In this document: positions 1-8,466 of the stretch, one piece after another
Position numbering within the stretch: the first letter of the stretch is position 1
Layout of the letters: each line of letters opens with the position of its first letter
Assembly (NCBI RefSeq): GCF_013363975.1
Contig: NZ_JABWGN010000014.1
Coordinates: 1-64,000 of the forward strand
Source of the DNA: Nonomuraea montanisoli
GTDB taxonomy: Bacteria; Actinomycetota; Actinomycetes; Streptosporangiales; Streptosporangiaceae
DNA: 64,000 nt
Direction: 5' to 3'
Notes under the pieces: generated by a model
What the model was told of the DNA's origin: nothing
The model's input: only the letters and a program-made list of their open reading frames with translations
The model's database searches: none
Translations under genes and position numbers: made by a program

Positions 1-112
1 CGGGCCGGACCTCGACCGTGGTGTCGGCGCGGTCGGCGGCGAGGAACCGGATGCGTCCGGCGGGGATGTCCAGGACGGCGGCGATCGGGGCGGGGGTGGC
101 GAACTGCTGCAT
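1..112 (-). CDS. DUF4097-family protein, N-terminal part (runs off the window start)
   Basis: The visible 37 residues begin MQQFATPAPIAAVLDIPAG and continue through a segment rich in AADRADTTVEVRP, the usual opening of actinobacterial DUF4097 proteins, which form a repetitive beta-strand (adhesin-like) fold of unknown function. The start is fixed by an AAGGAG ribosome binding site about 6 nt before the ATG at 110-112. Translation continues past base 1, so the C-terminus and any partner genes are not visible. Family assignment is from sequence resemblance; a cellular role cannot be given. Confidence 0.75.
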   Translation of the reverse strand, partial: MQQFATPAPIAAVLDIPAGRIRFLAADRADTTVEVRP

Positions 113-293
113 GATGTGCTCCTTGTGCTGCGTTCTTTCGATGTCCACCACCATCGCCGACCGCTCTGACACGGGGCTGTCGCCGTCCTGACGCCACCGC
201 TGACACACGGAAGTACGCGGCAGGTGCCCGATCTCGCGGTGTCGAGCCGACCGGGTCAGCCGTCGCCTGGCCGGCGTGGTGGAGACATGCAGG
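113..293. other. Intergenic stretch between a DUF4097 gene and an acetyltransferase gene
   Basis: No convincing gene or RNA is seen here. It holds the ribosome binding site of the leftward DUF4097 gene at its left edge and presumably that gene's promoter. The acetyltransferase to its right reads leftwards and ends at its right edge. Confidence 0.5.
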
Positions 294-1013
294 TCAACGC
301 CGGAGGAGGATGCTGATCTGCGAGCCGAACTCCCGGAAACCGAGTGCCCGGGCGACATGTCGCGACGGCTCCGGCCGCGCCCTCCACTGCGGCAACAACC
401 CTCTCGCCAAGGCGTCGGCCACCGCTGCCGAGGCCACCCGGCGAGCCAGGCCACGACCACGGTGGTCGCGAGCCGTCAGGACGGACATGTGCGCGGCCAT
501 GCTCAGCCACTGCTGATGTCCCGCAGCGGCGATCACCTTCCGGCCTTCGCGGATCACGAACGCCTCGGACGAGATCTCTTCCAGACCGCACTCGTCCGCG
601 TCCTGCTCGCCCACCGAGGCCACCAGCTCGCGAACATCGTGATGACCCACCGGCAGGCTTTCGACCTGGGCATCGGTGTGAGCGGCGACGAGATCGTCGG
701 CATCGAGATACGCCAGCGTCGCCGGGCCCAAGTGGTCGAGAGCACGCAACCGGGGCGGGAGCAGAGCCAGATCAACAGTGGTTCGGGCAAGGTGATGGAG
801 CAGCGCGCCTCGCACCGACTCCACCAGGTCAGCGCTGGGCACCGTGGCCAAAATCGCCCCGTCCAGCGCGATGACGCCCGTCCACCCCGGTGGGCACATC
901 CACGATTGCGGCGAGACCACCACACTCACACCGCCGCGCTCGGGAAACATGGCGGGGACACGAGCCAGGTCCGCCCACAACCGGCGTGCTCGATCCAAGG
1001 CGCTCCTCGACAT
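294..1013 (-). CDS. GNAT-family N-acetyltransferase
   Basis: A 239-residue protein. The C-terminal half carries the GNAT core: a beta strand ending SMAAHMSVLTARDHRGRGLA, in which RGRGLA is the acetyl-CoA pyrophosphate loop, followed by the ALARGLLPQW helix and a closing ALGFREFG strand. The N-terminal ~110 residues look like the divergent lid domain seen in FR47-like members. The substrate cannot be inferred. No strong Shine-Dalgarno precedes the ATG at 1011-1013, so the start is the least certain part. It lies downstream of the lipid kinase gene on the same strand with an 79-bp gap. Confidence 0.82.
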   Translation of the reverse strand: MSRSALDRARRLWADLARVPAMFPERGGVSVVVSPQSWMCPPGWTGVIALDGAILATVPSADLVESVRGALLHHLARTTVDLALLPPRLRALDHLGPATLAYLDADDLVAAHTDAQVESLPVGHHDVRELVASVGEQDADECGLEEISSEAFVIREGRKVIAAAGHQQWLSMAAHMSVLTARDHRGRGLARRVASAAVADALARGLLPQWRARPEPSRHVARALGFREFGSQISILLRR

Positions 1014-1092
1014 TCGTCGATGATCCCCGCCGACCAGTCACAAGGCCAACCCATTCGTGCACGGGAGGGAGATGGGAAACAGCTCTTGAGGG

Positions 1093-2031
1093 TCAGCGAT
1101 CCTCGAAGGAGGACGGGACCATGACGCGGACCCCGTTCGGGACCACCCGCAGCCGGATCGGCGTGCGCAGTCGTACCTCGCCGTCCACGTCCGCCGCCAT
1201 CGGCGGGTCCGTCTCCAGCAGCATCTCGCGCCCCACCACGAACGGCCCGCCGGCGAGGCTGCGCCAGCGGCCCGTCGTGGCGCGCGCCAGCGTCTCGCCG
1301 AGCAGCCGCAGCTTCTTGCCCGACCCGAGCTGGTAGGCCACGAGCATGCCGTTGTCGATGCTGATGTCCTTGGCGACCTGCCAGCCGCCGTGGAAGCGGC
1401 CGTTGGCGATGTTGAGCTGGTGGGTGAGCAGTTCGTGCCGCTTGCCGTCGACCGTGATGTACGCCCGGAACGGCCGGTGGCCCGGCAGGATCGTCAGAGC
1501 CGTGAGCGGGTACGCGGGACGGCCCACGACCCGCTTGAGCCACGGCTTGACCTTGCCCGCCACCTCGACCGAGACGCCGAAGCTGGCCAGGTTGGCGAAC
1601 GGCCGGTCGTCGGCCATGCCGAGGTCGATGTCGGCGACCTTGCCCGTGTCGAACACCCGGATCGCGCCCGCGAGGTCGAGCGGCAGGCCGAGGCTGCGGG
1701 CGAAGTTGTTGGTGGTGCCCAGCGGCAGCACCCCGAGCGCGACGTCGCGGTGGGCGACGTGGCGGACGGCGGAGGACAGCGTGCCGTCGCCGCCGCCGAC
1801 GATGAGCAGGTCAGGGCGGGTGGCGAGGGCGGTGTCGAGGAGCTCGCGCAGCCGCTTGGGGTTGTAGACGCCGATCTCGGCCAGCGGCTCGAAGCCGAGC
1901 TGGTGCAGCCGCTCGATGACCTCGACGTAGTGGCGCCGGCCGCGGCGTGAGCGAGTGTTGATCACCACTGCCACGCGGCGGTCCTTGCGGATCGCCTCGG
2001 TGTGCTCGGCCTTGGTGCGCAGTTCGCTCAT
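1093..2031 (-). CDS. Diacylglycerol kinase-family lipid kinase (YegS/DagK type)
   Basis: A 312-residue protein of the DAGK catalytic family, which uses ATP to phosphorylate diacylglycerol or related lipids at the inner membrane face. Visible marks are the N-terminal VINTRSRRGR nucleotide-binding segment, the invariant GGGDGTLSSA motif and LPLGTTNNFARSLG, all in the expected order, then the C-terminal beta-sandwich half. The ATG at 2029-2031 is chosen because a TACGAT -10 box lies 8 nt before it (leaderless start); a TTG at 2040 would add three residues. A strong hairpin just upstream separates it from the protease gene. The exact lipid is not inferable. Confidence 0.88.
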   Translation of the reverse strand: MSELRTKAEHTEAIRKDRRVAVVINTRSRRGRRHYVEVIERLHQLGFEPLAEIGVYNPKRLRELLDTALATRPDLLIVGGGDGTLSSAVRHVAHRDVALGVLPLGTTNNFARSLGLPLDLAGAIRVFDTGKVADIDLGMADDRPFANLASFGVSVEVAGKVKPWLKRVVGRPAYPLTALTILPGHRPFRAYITVDGKRHELLTHQLNIANGRFHGGWQVAKDISIDNGMLVAYQLGSGKKLRLLGETLARATTGRWRSLAGGPFVVGREMLLETDPPMAADVDGEVRLRTPIRLRVVPNGVRVMVPSSFEDR

Positions 2032-2039
2032 AGTGCCCA

Positions 2040-2045
2040 ATCGTA
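2040..2045 (-). promoter_or_regulatory. -10 box of the lipid kinase gene (leaderless)
   Basis: TACGAT on the minus strand, 8 nt before the ATG, so transcription would start at or near the start codon. Confidence 0.5.
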
Positions 2046-2073
2046 GGGCCGCCGGGGGTGTCCCGGCGGCCCT
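2045..2073 (-). terminator. Hairpin terminator downstream of the InhA-like protease gene
   Basis: Perfect 12-bp inverted repeat, AGGGCCGCCGGG at 2045-2056 and its complement at 2062-2073, with a 5-nt loop. It lies 20 bp beyond the protease stop codon and touches the promoter of the next gene. There is no T-tract, as is common in GC-rich actinomycetes. Confidence 0.75.
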
Positions 2074-2092
2074 GCGGATCAGCGCGTGGAGA

Positions 2093-4852
2093 TCACTTCT
2101 TGGGCGGGATCACCTGGACGATGGCGCCCAGGTTGCCCGGCAGCGGGGAGACCAGCTTGAACTGGACGCCCAGGGCCTTGCCCTCGTCCCCGGGGTTGCC
2201 GGAGCCGAGCTTGTGGCCGTTGCCCATGTCCGTGCCGTACAGCTCGGTGGCGGGGGTGCCGTCGAGGTGCACGACGCGGGTGCTGTACTGCTGGTCGCCC
2301 TTGGAGGGGACCACCGTCGAGGCGTCGAAGTCGCGGTAGTACAGGCTGCCGTCCTGCACCTCGAGGCCCGGGTACCAGGTCTTGGCGTCGGTGAAGTTCG
2401 GCACGCCGTTCAGCGCGGCGACGTCCGTGCAGTACTCGCTGAACGGCTCGTCCGCGGCCTCCAGGCACTCCTTGAACGGGTACGTCTTGCCGAAGGAGAA
2501 GGCGGCGTTGGACGACTGCGAGCGGCCCTCCATGTTCTTGTGCCGGGTCGGGTCCTTGGCGGCCGCCGTGCCGGTGCGGCGCAGCGGGTCGTAGTGGGAG
2601 TCGACCACGAGCAGGCTGCCCTTGGAGCCGATGCTCGGCGGGAGCTGGAGGTTGTTGCCGATCGAGTTGTTGGTGAAGGTCGAGTCGCGGTACCAGACGA
2701 GCAGGCCGGGCGCGTTGTACTTGACCTTCTGGACCTTCCAGGCGCCGTCCCGCGAGTACGTGCTGTCGTAGGCGAACTGCAGGCCCTTGTCGAAGCCGTC
2801 GAAGTTGCGCCACTCGGCGAGGTAGAAGCGGTCGATCTGGCGGGAGCCGTTGTTGATGGTCCAGCCCTGGCCGCTGGTGTTGGTGAAGGTGCCGCCGGTC
2901 GCCTTCCAGCCGTTGGCGCCGTTCTCGACGTCGTCGCTCCACACGGCGGTGCCGCCGTTGGTGAGCTGGAAGTCGTCGGCGTGCCAGCCGCGCGGGGTGA
3001 AGGCGGCGTCGGTGTTGGACGTCAGGCGCAGCTTGATGCTCTTGCCGGCGAACGGCGTGAGGTTGACGTAGTCGTGCCGCCAGCCGTTGGTGCTGCCGGT
3101 GAGGCCGTACTTCTTGTCACCGAACGTCTTGAGGTTCTTGTTCGGGTCGGGGTAGCCGTCGGGGGTGGTGACCTCGTTGCCGGCCTCGTCGTACACCTTC
3201 TGCTGCGCCCAGGTCTGGCCGCCGTCGGTGGACACCTCGACGAAGCCGAAGTCCCAGTCCTGCTCGATGTCGTAGTTGTTCCACATCCAGAAACGGACGT
3301 CGCTCCCGGCGGGGACGGGCACGTCGCGGGTGAGGGAGACGTTGGCCCACTCCTGGTCCATGCCGGACCACCACGCGTTGGCGCCGCTGTGCGGGTCGAT
3401 CATCTTCAGCGGCGTGGAGGCGAGGTTGACGCGGACGCCGTCCTGGGTGAGCTTGGGCGTGCGCGACGACTGGCCGACGGTCACGAGCTTGGCGGCGTCG
3501 CCCGGGTTGAACACCTTCGGGTTGGCCCAGCCGAGCACCCACTTGTCCCAGAGGCCCATGTGGGAGGGCATCGACTGGAAGATCGGCCCGGAGTGGGAGC
3601 CGCTGGACATGAGGTCCCAGAAGTCCACGGCGCTGCTGGCCGCGCCGCTGGTGTCGTACAGGTCGGGCAGGCCGAGGTCGTGGCCGTACTCGTGGGCGAA
3701 GACGCCGACGCCGGAGTCCTCGGGCTGCACGATGTAGTTGGAGATCTTCTTGTCGCTGCCGGGCACCTTGTAGCCGCCGGCGACCGCGCTGGAGTGCGCC
3801 CAGATGGCGTACGTGCCCTCGGCGCCGCCGTCGGCGGACTTGTCCTTGCCGGCGTGGACGAGGACGAGGTGGTCGATCACGCCGTCGGGCTCGGCGAAGT
3901 TGCCGTCGCCGTCGGCGTCGGAGACGTCCTCGAGGTCGTAGTCGGCCCACGGGAAGTTCGGCTGGGTCTGGGCCAGGACGTTGACCGCGTCGATGGCGAG
4001 CTGGCCGGCGCCGGTCGGGTTGTCGGGGTGGCCGGACATGTCCTGGGGCGCTCCGCCGCAGGCGGCCGCGCCGTACCACGCCTCGGAGTGCGGGGCCTTG
4101 ATCCAGCCGGCGGCCGAGCCGGTGACCGAGTAGGCGCCCTTGGACATCTCCTCGTACATCTTCTTCATCGTGAAGCCGGAGATGTCGATGCCGGGCTTGC
4201 CGTCGCGCGGGTCCTTGAGGTCGGGGCGGACGCGCTCGGTGATGCCCTTGTCGGTGTAGAGCATCTTGTTGAAGTGCTCGGTGCTGAAGTCCTTGACCCA
4301 GAACGAGTTGTTGTCCTGGTGCGGGAGGGTGGCCGGGTCAGGGATCTTGTTGTGCAGCGGCCCGTTCTTCAGGGTCCCGGGCGGCTCGACGACGCAGTCG
4401 TCGGGGGCACTGTCCGGAGTGCGCAGCCGGTTGAAACCGGAGAAGTCGTCGTTGGCGTTCTCGTTGAACTCGACGAGCAGCGTGAGAAGCTTGGCGGTCT
4501 TCGTCTGCTGCGCGTTCTTGAAGATGAATTCAGCGGGGTTTCGGCCGGTCTTTATGGCCGTCTGCTCGCGCGCGGCGAGGACGCGGGCGGCCGCCGGGTT
4601 GCCCTCGGTGTACTTGCGGTCCACCTTCTGCGCCGGGGACTCGGCGCGGGCGCGCCGGCTGTTCGGCGACGGCGGCTCGCCGGGCTCCGGCTCGTCCCGG
4701 GGCGGGGCGTAGTTGATGTAGTAGTCGGCCCCCGTCGGCTCGTACGCTGCCGCCGACGCCGCCGCCTGGGAGGTGGCTGCCGGGACGGTGAGCGCGGCCG
4801 CGAGCAGGGCCGCCGCGGGCATGGCTGTTAACAGGCGTTTCGTGCTGGGCAC
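2093..4852 (-). CDS. Secreted immune inhibitor A (M6 family) metalloprotease
   Basis: A 919-residue exported protease. The GTG at 4850-4852 is chosen because an AGAGAGGG ribosome binding site precedes it and it supplies the KR-containing n-region of the signal peptide; the hydrophobic core and an AxA cleavage region follow at about residues 11-34. The zinc site HEYGHDLGLPD falls at residues 387-397 (H387, H391, with E388 catalytic and D397 the likely third ligand). A calcium-like DADGDGNFAEPDG segment precedes it, and MAM/jelly-roll-like beta domains follow. This is the usual InhA architecture. Codon 8 is TTA (4829-4831), a rare codon in this genome, which suggests bldA-type developmental control. 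Ends at a strong hairpin. Confidence 0.92.
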   Translation of the reverse strand: MPSTKRLLTAMPAAALLAAALTVPAATSQAAASAAAYEPTGADYYINYAPPRDEPEPGEPPSPNSRRARAESPAQKVDRKYTEGNPAAARVLAAREQTAIKTGRNPAEFIFKNAQQTKTAKLLTLLVEFNENANDDFSGFNRLRTPDSAPDDCVVEPPGTLKNGPLHNKIPDPATLPHQDNNSFWVKDFSTEHFNKMLYTDKGITERVRPDLKDPRDGKPGIDISGFTMKKMYEEMSKGAYSVTGSAAGWIKAPHSEAWYGAAACGGAPQDMSGHPDNPTGAGQLAIDAVNVLAQTQPNFPWADYDLEDVSDADGDGNFAEPDGVIDHLVLVHAGKDKSADGGAEGTYAIWAHSSAVAGGYKVPGSDKKISNYIVQPEDSGVGVFAHEYGHDLGLPDLYDTSGAASSAVDFWDLMSSGSHSGPIFQSMPSHMGLWDKWVLGWANPKVFNPGDAAKLVTVGQSSRTPKLTQDGVRVNLASTPLKMIDPHSGANAWWSGMDQEWANVSLTRDVPVPAGSDVRFWMWNNYDIEQDWDFGFVEVSTDGGQTWAQQKVYDEAGNEVTTPDGYPDPNKNLKTFGDKKYGLTGSTNGWRHDYVNLTPFAGKSIKLRLTSNTDAAFTPRGWHADDFQLTNGGTAVWSDDVENGANGWKATGGTFTNTSGQGWTINNGSRQIDRFYLAEWRNFDGFDKGLQFAYDSTYSRDGAWKVQKVKYNAPGLLVWYRDSTFTNNSIGNNLQLPPSIGSKGSLLVVDSHYDPLRRTGTAAAKDPTRHKNMEGRSQSSNAAFSFGKTYPFKECLEAADEPFSEYCTDVAALNGVPNFTDAKTWYPGLEVQDGSLYYRDFDASTVVPSKGDQQYSTRVVHLDGTPATELYGTDMGNGHKLGSGNPGDEGKALGVQFKLVSPLPGNLGAIVQVIPPKK

Positions 4853-4924
4853 CAGGAACCCTCTCTGCCCGGGATCGCCGGGCGCATGGCCATGGGGTGT
4901 GCAATGCCGGACGTTAGAGGGTGG

Positions 4925-4943
4925 GTAAAGGGGACGTAAAGGG
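4925..4943 (-). promoter_or_regulatory. 11-bp-spaced direct repeat upstream of the protease gene
   Basis: On the minus strand CCCTTTAC occurs twice with an 11-bp period. That spacing suits tandem binding by an OmpR/PhoP-type regulator, but the sequence is not a textbook PHO box. Confidence 0.3.
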
Positions 4944-4949
4944 CGTTGT

Positions 4950-4977
4950 TGAAATGTGATGTATTTAGGACATTTCA
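4950..4977. repeat. Inverted repeat over the frdD stop codon
   Basis: TGAAATGT at 4950-4957 and its complement ACATTTCA at 4970-4977, spaced by 12 bp in AT-rich sequence. It could act as a weak terminator for the frd operon or as an operator for the downstream protease gene; the sequence does not decide. Confidence 0.4.
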
Positions 4978-5322
4978 GAATAGGAGGGTTATGGCGGTCA
5001 CTCCTCCGGCGACGGCCGCCCCGTAGCAGAGCACCGCGACGAGCGCGTCCCACCGGCGCAGGCCGAGCAGCTCCTCGCTGGTGAACCGGATCCGGTGCGC
5101 GGCGTGGAACAGGCACAGGGTCAGCGCCACCACCACCGCCCCGCGGACGAGCGGGGCGTCCACGAGCGCGCGCAGGTGCGCGGCCGACGGCCAGGCGACC
5201 ACGCCGAGCGGCATGAGCACCCCGAACAGCAGGACCAGCACCGGCAGCGTCAGCGCCGCCACCACTCCCCCGCCGCTGAACAGCAGCCACAGGTACGGTT
5301 CGAGCCTGCGTCTCACGGTCAC
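4975..5322 (-). CDS. frdD: Fumarate reductase membrane anchor subunit D
   Basis: A 115-residue hydrophobic protein, the usual FrdD length, with three predicted membrane helices (about residues 15-40, 58-78 and 90-113). The TLCLFHAAHRIRFTSEELL segment holds the conserved His-Arg pair of the FrdD quinone region. With FrdC it anchors the FrdAB catalytic pair to the membrane and hands electrons from menaquinol. Its start follows the frdC stop by one base, so the two are probably translated together. It is the last gene of the operon; an inverted repeat spans its stop codon. Confidence 0.85.
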   Translation of the reverse strand: MTVRRRLEPYLWLLFSGGGVVAALTLPVLVLLFGVLMPLGVVAWPSAAHLRALVDAPLVRGAVVVALTLCLFHAAHRIRFTSEELLGLRRWDALVAVLCYGAAVAGGVTAITLLF

Positions 5323-5323
5323 C

Positions 5324-5737
5324 TCACGAGGAGCGCAGCACCAGGTACGCGAGCAGCGCCGAGACCGCCAGCCAGGCCGTGTGGTTGCCGCCCTGGATCA
5401 TCCAGGCCGGCACCCGCCATCCGTCCAGCCGCACCACGGTCGCCTTCGGCGCGAGGTTGAGGAACGTGACGGCGTGGAAGGCCGTCGCCGCCAGCGCCAG
5501 CACGTTCAGCGCCACCATCCACGGCCGCGCCGCGAGCGCCGCGAACCGCTCCGTCGTGCCGTCCGCGACGGCGCCCAGGAGCAGCAGCAGGTACGCGACG
5601 GTCCAGGCGACGAGGACGCTGGTCAGCTCGCGCAGCACGAACACGGCCAGGCTCCGCCGGCGGGCGAACCACCACCGGTCGCGCGGCCGGACGTACGGCC
5701 GGGCCTCCTCGTGGCCGGGCGGCCGGGCCGTCGTCAT
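5324..5737 (-). CDS. frdC: Fumarate reductase membrane anchor subunit C
   Basis: A 137-residue protein with an N-terminal RPYVRPRDRWWF patch typical of FrdC, then three hydrophobic helices (about residues 30-57, 69-92 and 111-134) and a NLAPKATVVRLDGWRVPAW loop. It forms the membrane anchor together with FrdD. The ATG overlaps the frdB stop codon (ATGA at 5734-5737), which fixes the start and implies translational coupling. Identity rests on order, size and these motifs; anchor subunits diverge quickly. Confidence 0.85.
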   Translation of the reverse strand: MTTARPPGHEEARPYVRPRDRWWFARRRSLAVFVLRELTSVLVAWTVAYLLLLLGAVADGTTERFAALAARPWMVALNVLALAATAFHAVTFLNLAPKATVVRLDGWRVPAWMIQGGNHTAWLAVSALLAYLVLRSS

Positions 5738-6462
5738 CGCCCGCTCCACGGCAGGACCGAGCGCAGCGCGGCCGTCACCTTGTAGCGCTGGATCGCCTCG
5801 GCCGGATCCACGTGCTTCGGGCAGACCCGCGTGCAGTCGCCGACGAACGTGCAGCCCCAGACCGCCTCCTCCAGGTTGAGCACGTCGAAGCGGTCGTCCA
5901 TGTCGCGCGAGTCCAGGTTGTAGCGCTGCGCCAGCGCGATCGCCGCCGGTCCGAGGAAGTCCGGGTCCAGCACGTAGACCGGGCAGGCCGAGTAGCACAG
6001 CATGCAGTTGATGCACATGCTGTACTGCTTGTACGCGTCGAGCTGCGCGGGCGTCTGGGCGTACTCCGCGGTCAGCGGCGGCTCCTCGCCCTCCCGGACG
6101 AGCCACGGCCGCACCGACGACAGCTTGGCCAGGAACCCGTCGATGTCCACGACCAGGTCCCTGATCACCGGGAAGCCCTTCAGCGGCTCGATGCGCACCG
6201 GCCCGGCGCCGTACTCGGCGAGGAACGTGCCGCAGGTCAGCCGGGGCTCGCCGTCGACGTCCATGCCGCACGACCCGCAGATGCCCATCCGGCACGACCA
6301 CCGGAACGACAGCGTGCCGTCGAGGTGGTCCTTGATGTGGGCGAGGCCGTCGAGCACCGCCCAGTCGGGCCGCAGCGGCACCTCGTAGCTCTGCAGGACC
6401 GGCTCGGCGTCCTCCTCCGGCCGGTAGCGCGCCACGTCCAGCCTGATCGTCTCAGCGGCCAT
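5734..6462 (-). CDS. frdB: Fumarate reductase iron-sulfur subunit
   Basis: A 242-residue protein that carries electrons between the quinone site and FrdA. All three cluster motifs are present: CRMGICGSCG for the [2Fe-2S] centre, CINCMLCYSACP for the [4Fe-4S] centre and CTFVGDCTRVCPKH for the [3Fe-4S]/[4Fe-4S] pair. The N-terminal half is a plant-type ferredoxin fold and the C-terminal half a helical dicluster domain. The ATG overlaps the end of frdA by 11 bp, and the stop overlaps frdC by 4 bp. The tetracluster arrangement with two small anchors marks the quinol:fumarate reductase class rather than the b-heme succinate dehydrogenases. Confidence 0.93.
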   Translation of the reverse strand: MAAETIRLDVARYRPEEDAEPVLQSYEVPLRPDWAVLDGLAHIKDHLDGTLSFRWSCRMGICGSCGMDVDGEPRLTCGTFLAEYGAGPVRIEPLKGFPVIRDLVVDIDGFLAKLSSVRPWLVREGEEPPLTAEYAQTPAQLDAYKQYSMCINCMLCYSACPVYVLDPDFLGPAAIALAQRYNLDSRDMDDRFDVLNLEEAVWGCTFVGDCTRVCPKHVDPAEAIQRYKVTAALRSVLPWSGR

Positions 6463-8194
6463 AGACCCTCTCCCCTGGCGGCCAGCAGGTGATCGTCACG
6501 GGCATCAGGCCGACCGACGGGGTGCCGTCCGGCGCCCGGTGCACCAGTGAGTGCGCGAGGTACGCGTCGTCGTCGCGGGCCGGGAAGTCGACGCGCTGGT
6601 GGGCGCCGCGCGACTCCTCCCGGCCGAGGGCGCACGCCACGATGGTCCGCGCCACGTCGAGCATGGCGCGCAGCTCCAGCAGGGTGATCAGCTCGGTGTT
6701 GAACGTGGCGCTGGTGTCCTCGACCCGCGCCTCCCCGGCCCGCTCGCACAGGTCGGCCAGCGTGTCCACGGCCTTGGCCAGCGCGTCGCCGGTGCGGTAG
6801 ATCCCGGCCGCGCCCTCCAGGGTGTGCTGCATGCGCTCGCGCAGATCGGCGATGCGCTCCCCGCCGGACGAGCCGACGGACGAGCCATCGCGCGCGCGTT
6901 CCAGCCGCCGCCGCTCGTCGTCCCCCTGGCTGCGCACGGCGGGCGGCTCGCCCTCCCGGTGCGAGCGGGCGAACGCGGCGGCGGCCAGGCCGGCCCGGCG
7001 GCCGAAGACGAGGATCTCGGGCAGCGAGTTGGAGCCGAGCCGGTTGGCGCCGTTGATGCTCACGCAGGCGGTCTCCCCGGCCGCGTACAGGCCGGCGATC
7101 GTGGTGGCGCCGTCGAGGTCGGTGTGGACGCCGCCCATCATGTAGTGCACGACGGGGCGCACGGGGATGAGGTCGGTGGCCGGGTCGAGGTTCTGGTAGC
7201 TGCGGCACAGCTCGCGGACGAACGGGATGCGGGCGTCGATCTTCGCCGCGCCGAGGTGGCGCAGGTCGAGGTGGACGACCGGCCCGTACGGCGTGTCGAT
7301 GGTGCGGCCCTTGTCCTGCTCGTGGACGAACGCCTGCGACAGCCGGTCGCGCGGCCCGAGCTCCATGCTGCGCAGCTTCGGCGTGGGCGTGGGGGTGCCG
7401 AGGTCGTAGTCCTGGAGGTAGCGGTAGCCGTCGCGGTTGAGCAGCCAGCCGCCCTCGGCGCGGGCCGCCTCGGTGATGAGGATTCCGGTGAACGGCAGGC
7501 CGGTCGGGTGGTACTGGACGAACTCCATGTCCTTGAGCGGCGCGCCCGCGCGGTAGGCCAGGGCCATGCCGTCGCCGGTCTTGATGGCGGCGTTCGTCGT
7601 GAACGGGAAGACCCGGCCGCAGCCGCCGGTGGCCAGGACCACCGCCCGGGCGGGGATCGCCTCGACCCGGCCGGTGCGCAGGTCGAGGGCGACGACGCCG
7701 TGGACGCGGCCGTCGTCCACGACGAGCGAGGTGACGTACCACTCGTCGTAGCGCCTGATCCAGGGGTGCCTCAGGGTGGTCTGGAACAGGGTGTGGAGCA
7801 GGTGGAAGCCGGTCTTGTCGGCGGCGTACCAGGTCCGCAGGCGCTTCATGCCGCCGAACGGGCGGACCGCGACCCGGCCGTCGGGCTCGCGGCTCCACGG
7901 GCAGCCCCAGTGCTCGAGCTGGATCAGCTCGCGCGGCGCCTCGCGGACGAACGCCTCGACCGCGTCCTGGTCGCAGAGCCAGTCGCCGCCGGAGACGGTG
8001 TCGTAGCAGTGCTCGTCGAGGCTGTCGTCGATCCCGATGACGCCCGCGGCGCCGCCCTCGGCCGAGACCGTGTGGCTGCGCATCGGGTAGACCTTCGACA
8101 CGACCGCCACGGTCAGCTCCGGCGCCGTCTCGGCGACGGCGATGGCCGCGCGCAGTCCCGCCCCGCCACCCCCGACGATGAGCACGTCGATCAT
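6452..8194 (-). CDS. frdA: Fumarate reductase flavoprotein subunit
   Basis: A 580-residue FAD protein that interconverts fumarate and succinate. The GGGGAGLRAA dinucleotide loop begins at residue 8, and the RSHTVSAEGG motif places the covalent flavin histidine at H41. The substrate-site segments QYHPTGLPFTG and VRPVVHYMMGGVHTD are intact, as is the GETACVSINGANRLGSNSL flavin-capping motif. The C-terminal helical domain, including REESRGAHQRVDFPARDD, is complete. It begins 4 bp after the small upstream protein gene and is the first catalytic gene of the operon. Actinomycetes use such enzymes for anaerobic survival or redox balance; that role here is inferred. Confidence 0.94.
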   Translation of the reverse strand: MIDVLIVGGGGAGLRAAIAVAETAPELTVAVVSKVYPMRSHTVSAEGGAAGVIGIDDSLDEHCYDTVSGGDWLCDQDAVEAFVREAPRELIQLEHWGCPWSREPDGRVAVRPFGGMKRLRTWYAADKTGFHLLHTLFQTTLRHPWIRRYDEWYVTSLVVDDGRVHGVVALDLRTGRVEAIPARAVVLATGGCGRVFPFTTNAAIKTGDGMALAYRAGAPLKDMEFVQYHPTGLPFTGILITEAARAEGGWLLNRDGYRYLQDYDLGTPTPTPKLRSMELGPRDRLSQAFVHEQDKGRTIDTPYGPVVHLDLRHLGAAKIDARIPFVRELCRSYQNLDPATDLIPVRPVVHYMMGGVHTDLDGATTIAGLYAAGETACVSINGANRLGSNSLPEILVFGRRAGLAAAAFARSHREGEPPAVRSQGDDERRRLERARDGSSVGSSGGERIADLRERMQHTLEGAAGIYRTGDALAKAVDTLADLCERAGEARVEDTSATFNTELITLLELRAMLDVARTIVACALGREESRGAHQRVDFPARDDDAYLAHSLVHRAPDGTPSVGLMPVTITCWPPGERVYGR

Positions 8195-8198
8195 CGCG

Positions 8199-8432
8199 TC
8201 AGCTCCCGTGGTCGGGTTCGCTCTGGTCTCTCACCCGCTTGCCGTCGTGGCGGATCGCGGACATGTGGATGCTGCCGTCGTGGTAGTCGTGCCGGATCCG
8301 GCGGCAGCCGCAGTCGAAGAGCTGGTCGCGGATGACGAGGCCGTATCCGTCGTCGTCCACGTAACGTTCACCGCCGGACCTCTTCCCGCAGGGAGCCGTC
8401 TCGGGGGTGAAGGGGGTCCTCGTGCCTGTCAT
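8199..8432 (-). CDS. Small conserved protein leading the frd operon
   Basis: A 77-residue soluble protein of unknown function. It includes RYVDDDGYGLVIRDQLFDCG and a following CRRIRHDYHDGS segment, an acidic then Cys/His/Arg-rich arrangement that could bind metal, although only a CxC pair is visible. The ATG at 8430-8432 is chosen because AAGGAG lies 6 nt before it; an ATG two codons upstream overlaps that site. It ends 4 bp before frdA in the same direction, so it is probably co-transcribed. It may be an assembly or regulatory accessory for the reductase, but this is context only. Confidence 0.65.
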   Translation of the reverse strand: MTGTRTPFTPETAPCGKRSGGERYVDDDGYGLVIRDQLFDCGCRRIRHDYHDGSIHMSAIRHDGKRVRDQSEPDHGS

Positions 8433-8466
8433 CGCCATCTCCTTCGATGGACGACTCACCGGGCAA

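Noticed and set aside
1955..4831. Long open frame (about 950 codons) on the plus strand opposite the secreted protease gene
   Set aside because: It is antisense to a gene with signal peptide, zinc motif and ribosome binding site; its Val/Gly/Ala/Arg-heavy translation is the usual shadow of GC-rich codon bias.
6551..8335. Long plus-strand frame opposite frdA
   Set aside because: Antisense shadow; frdA carries all catalytic motifs and the operon overlaps.
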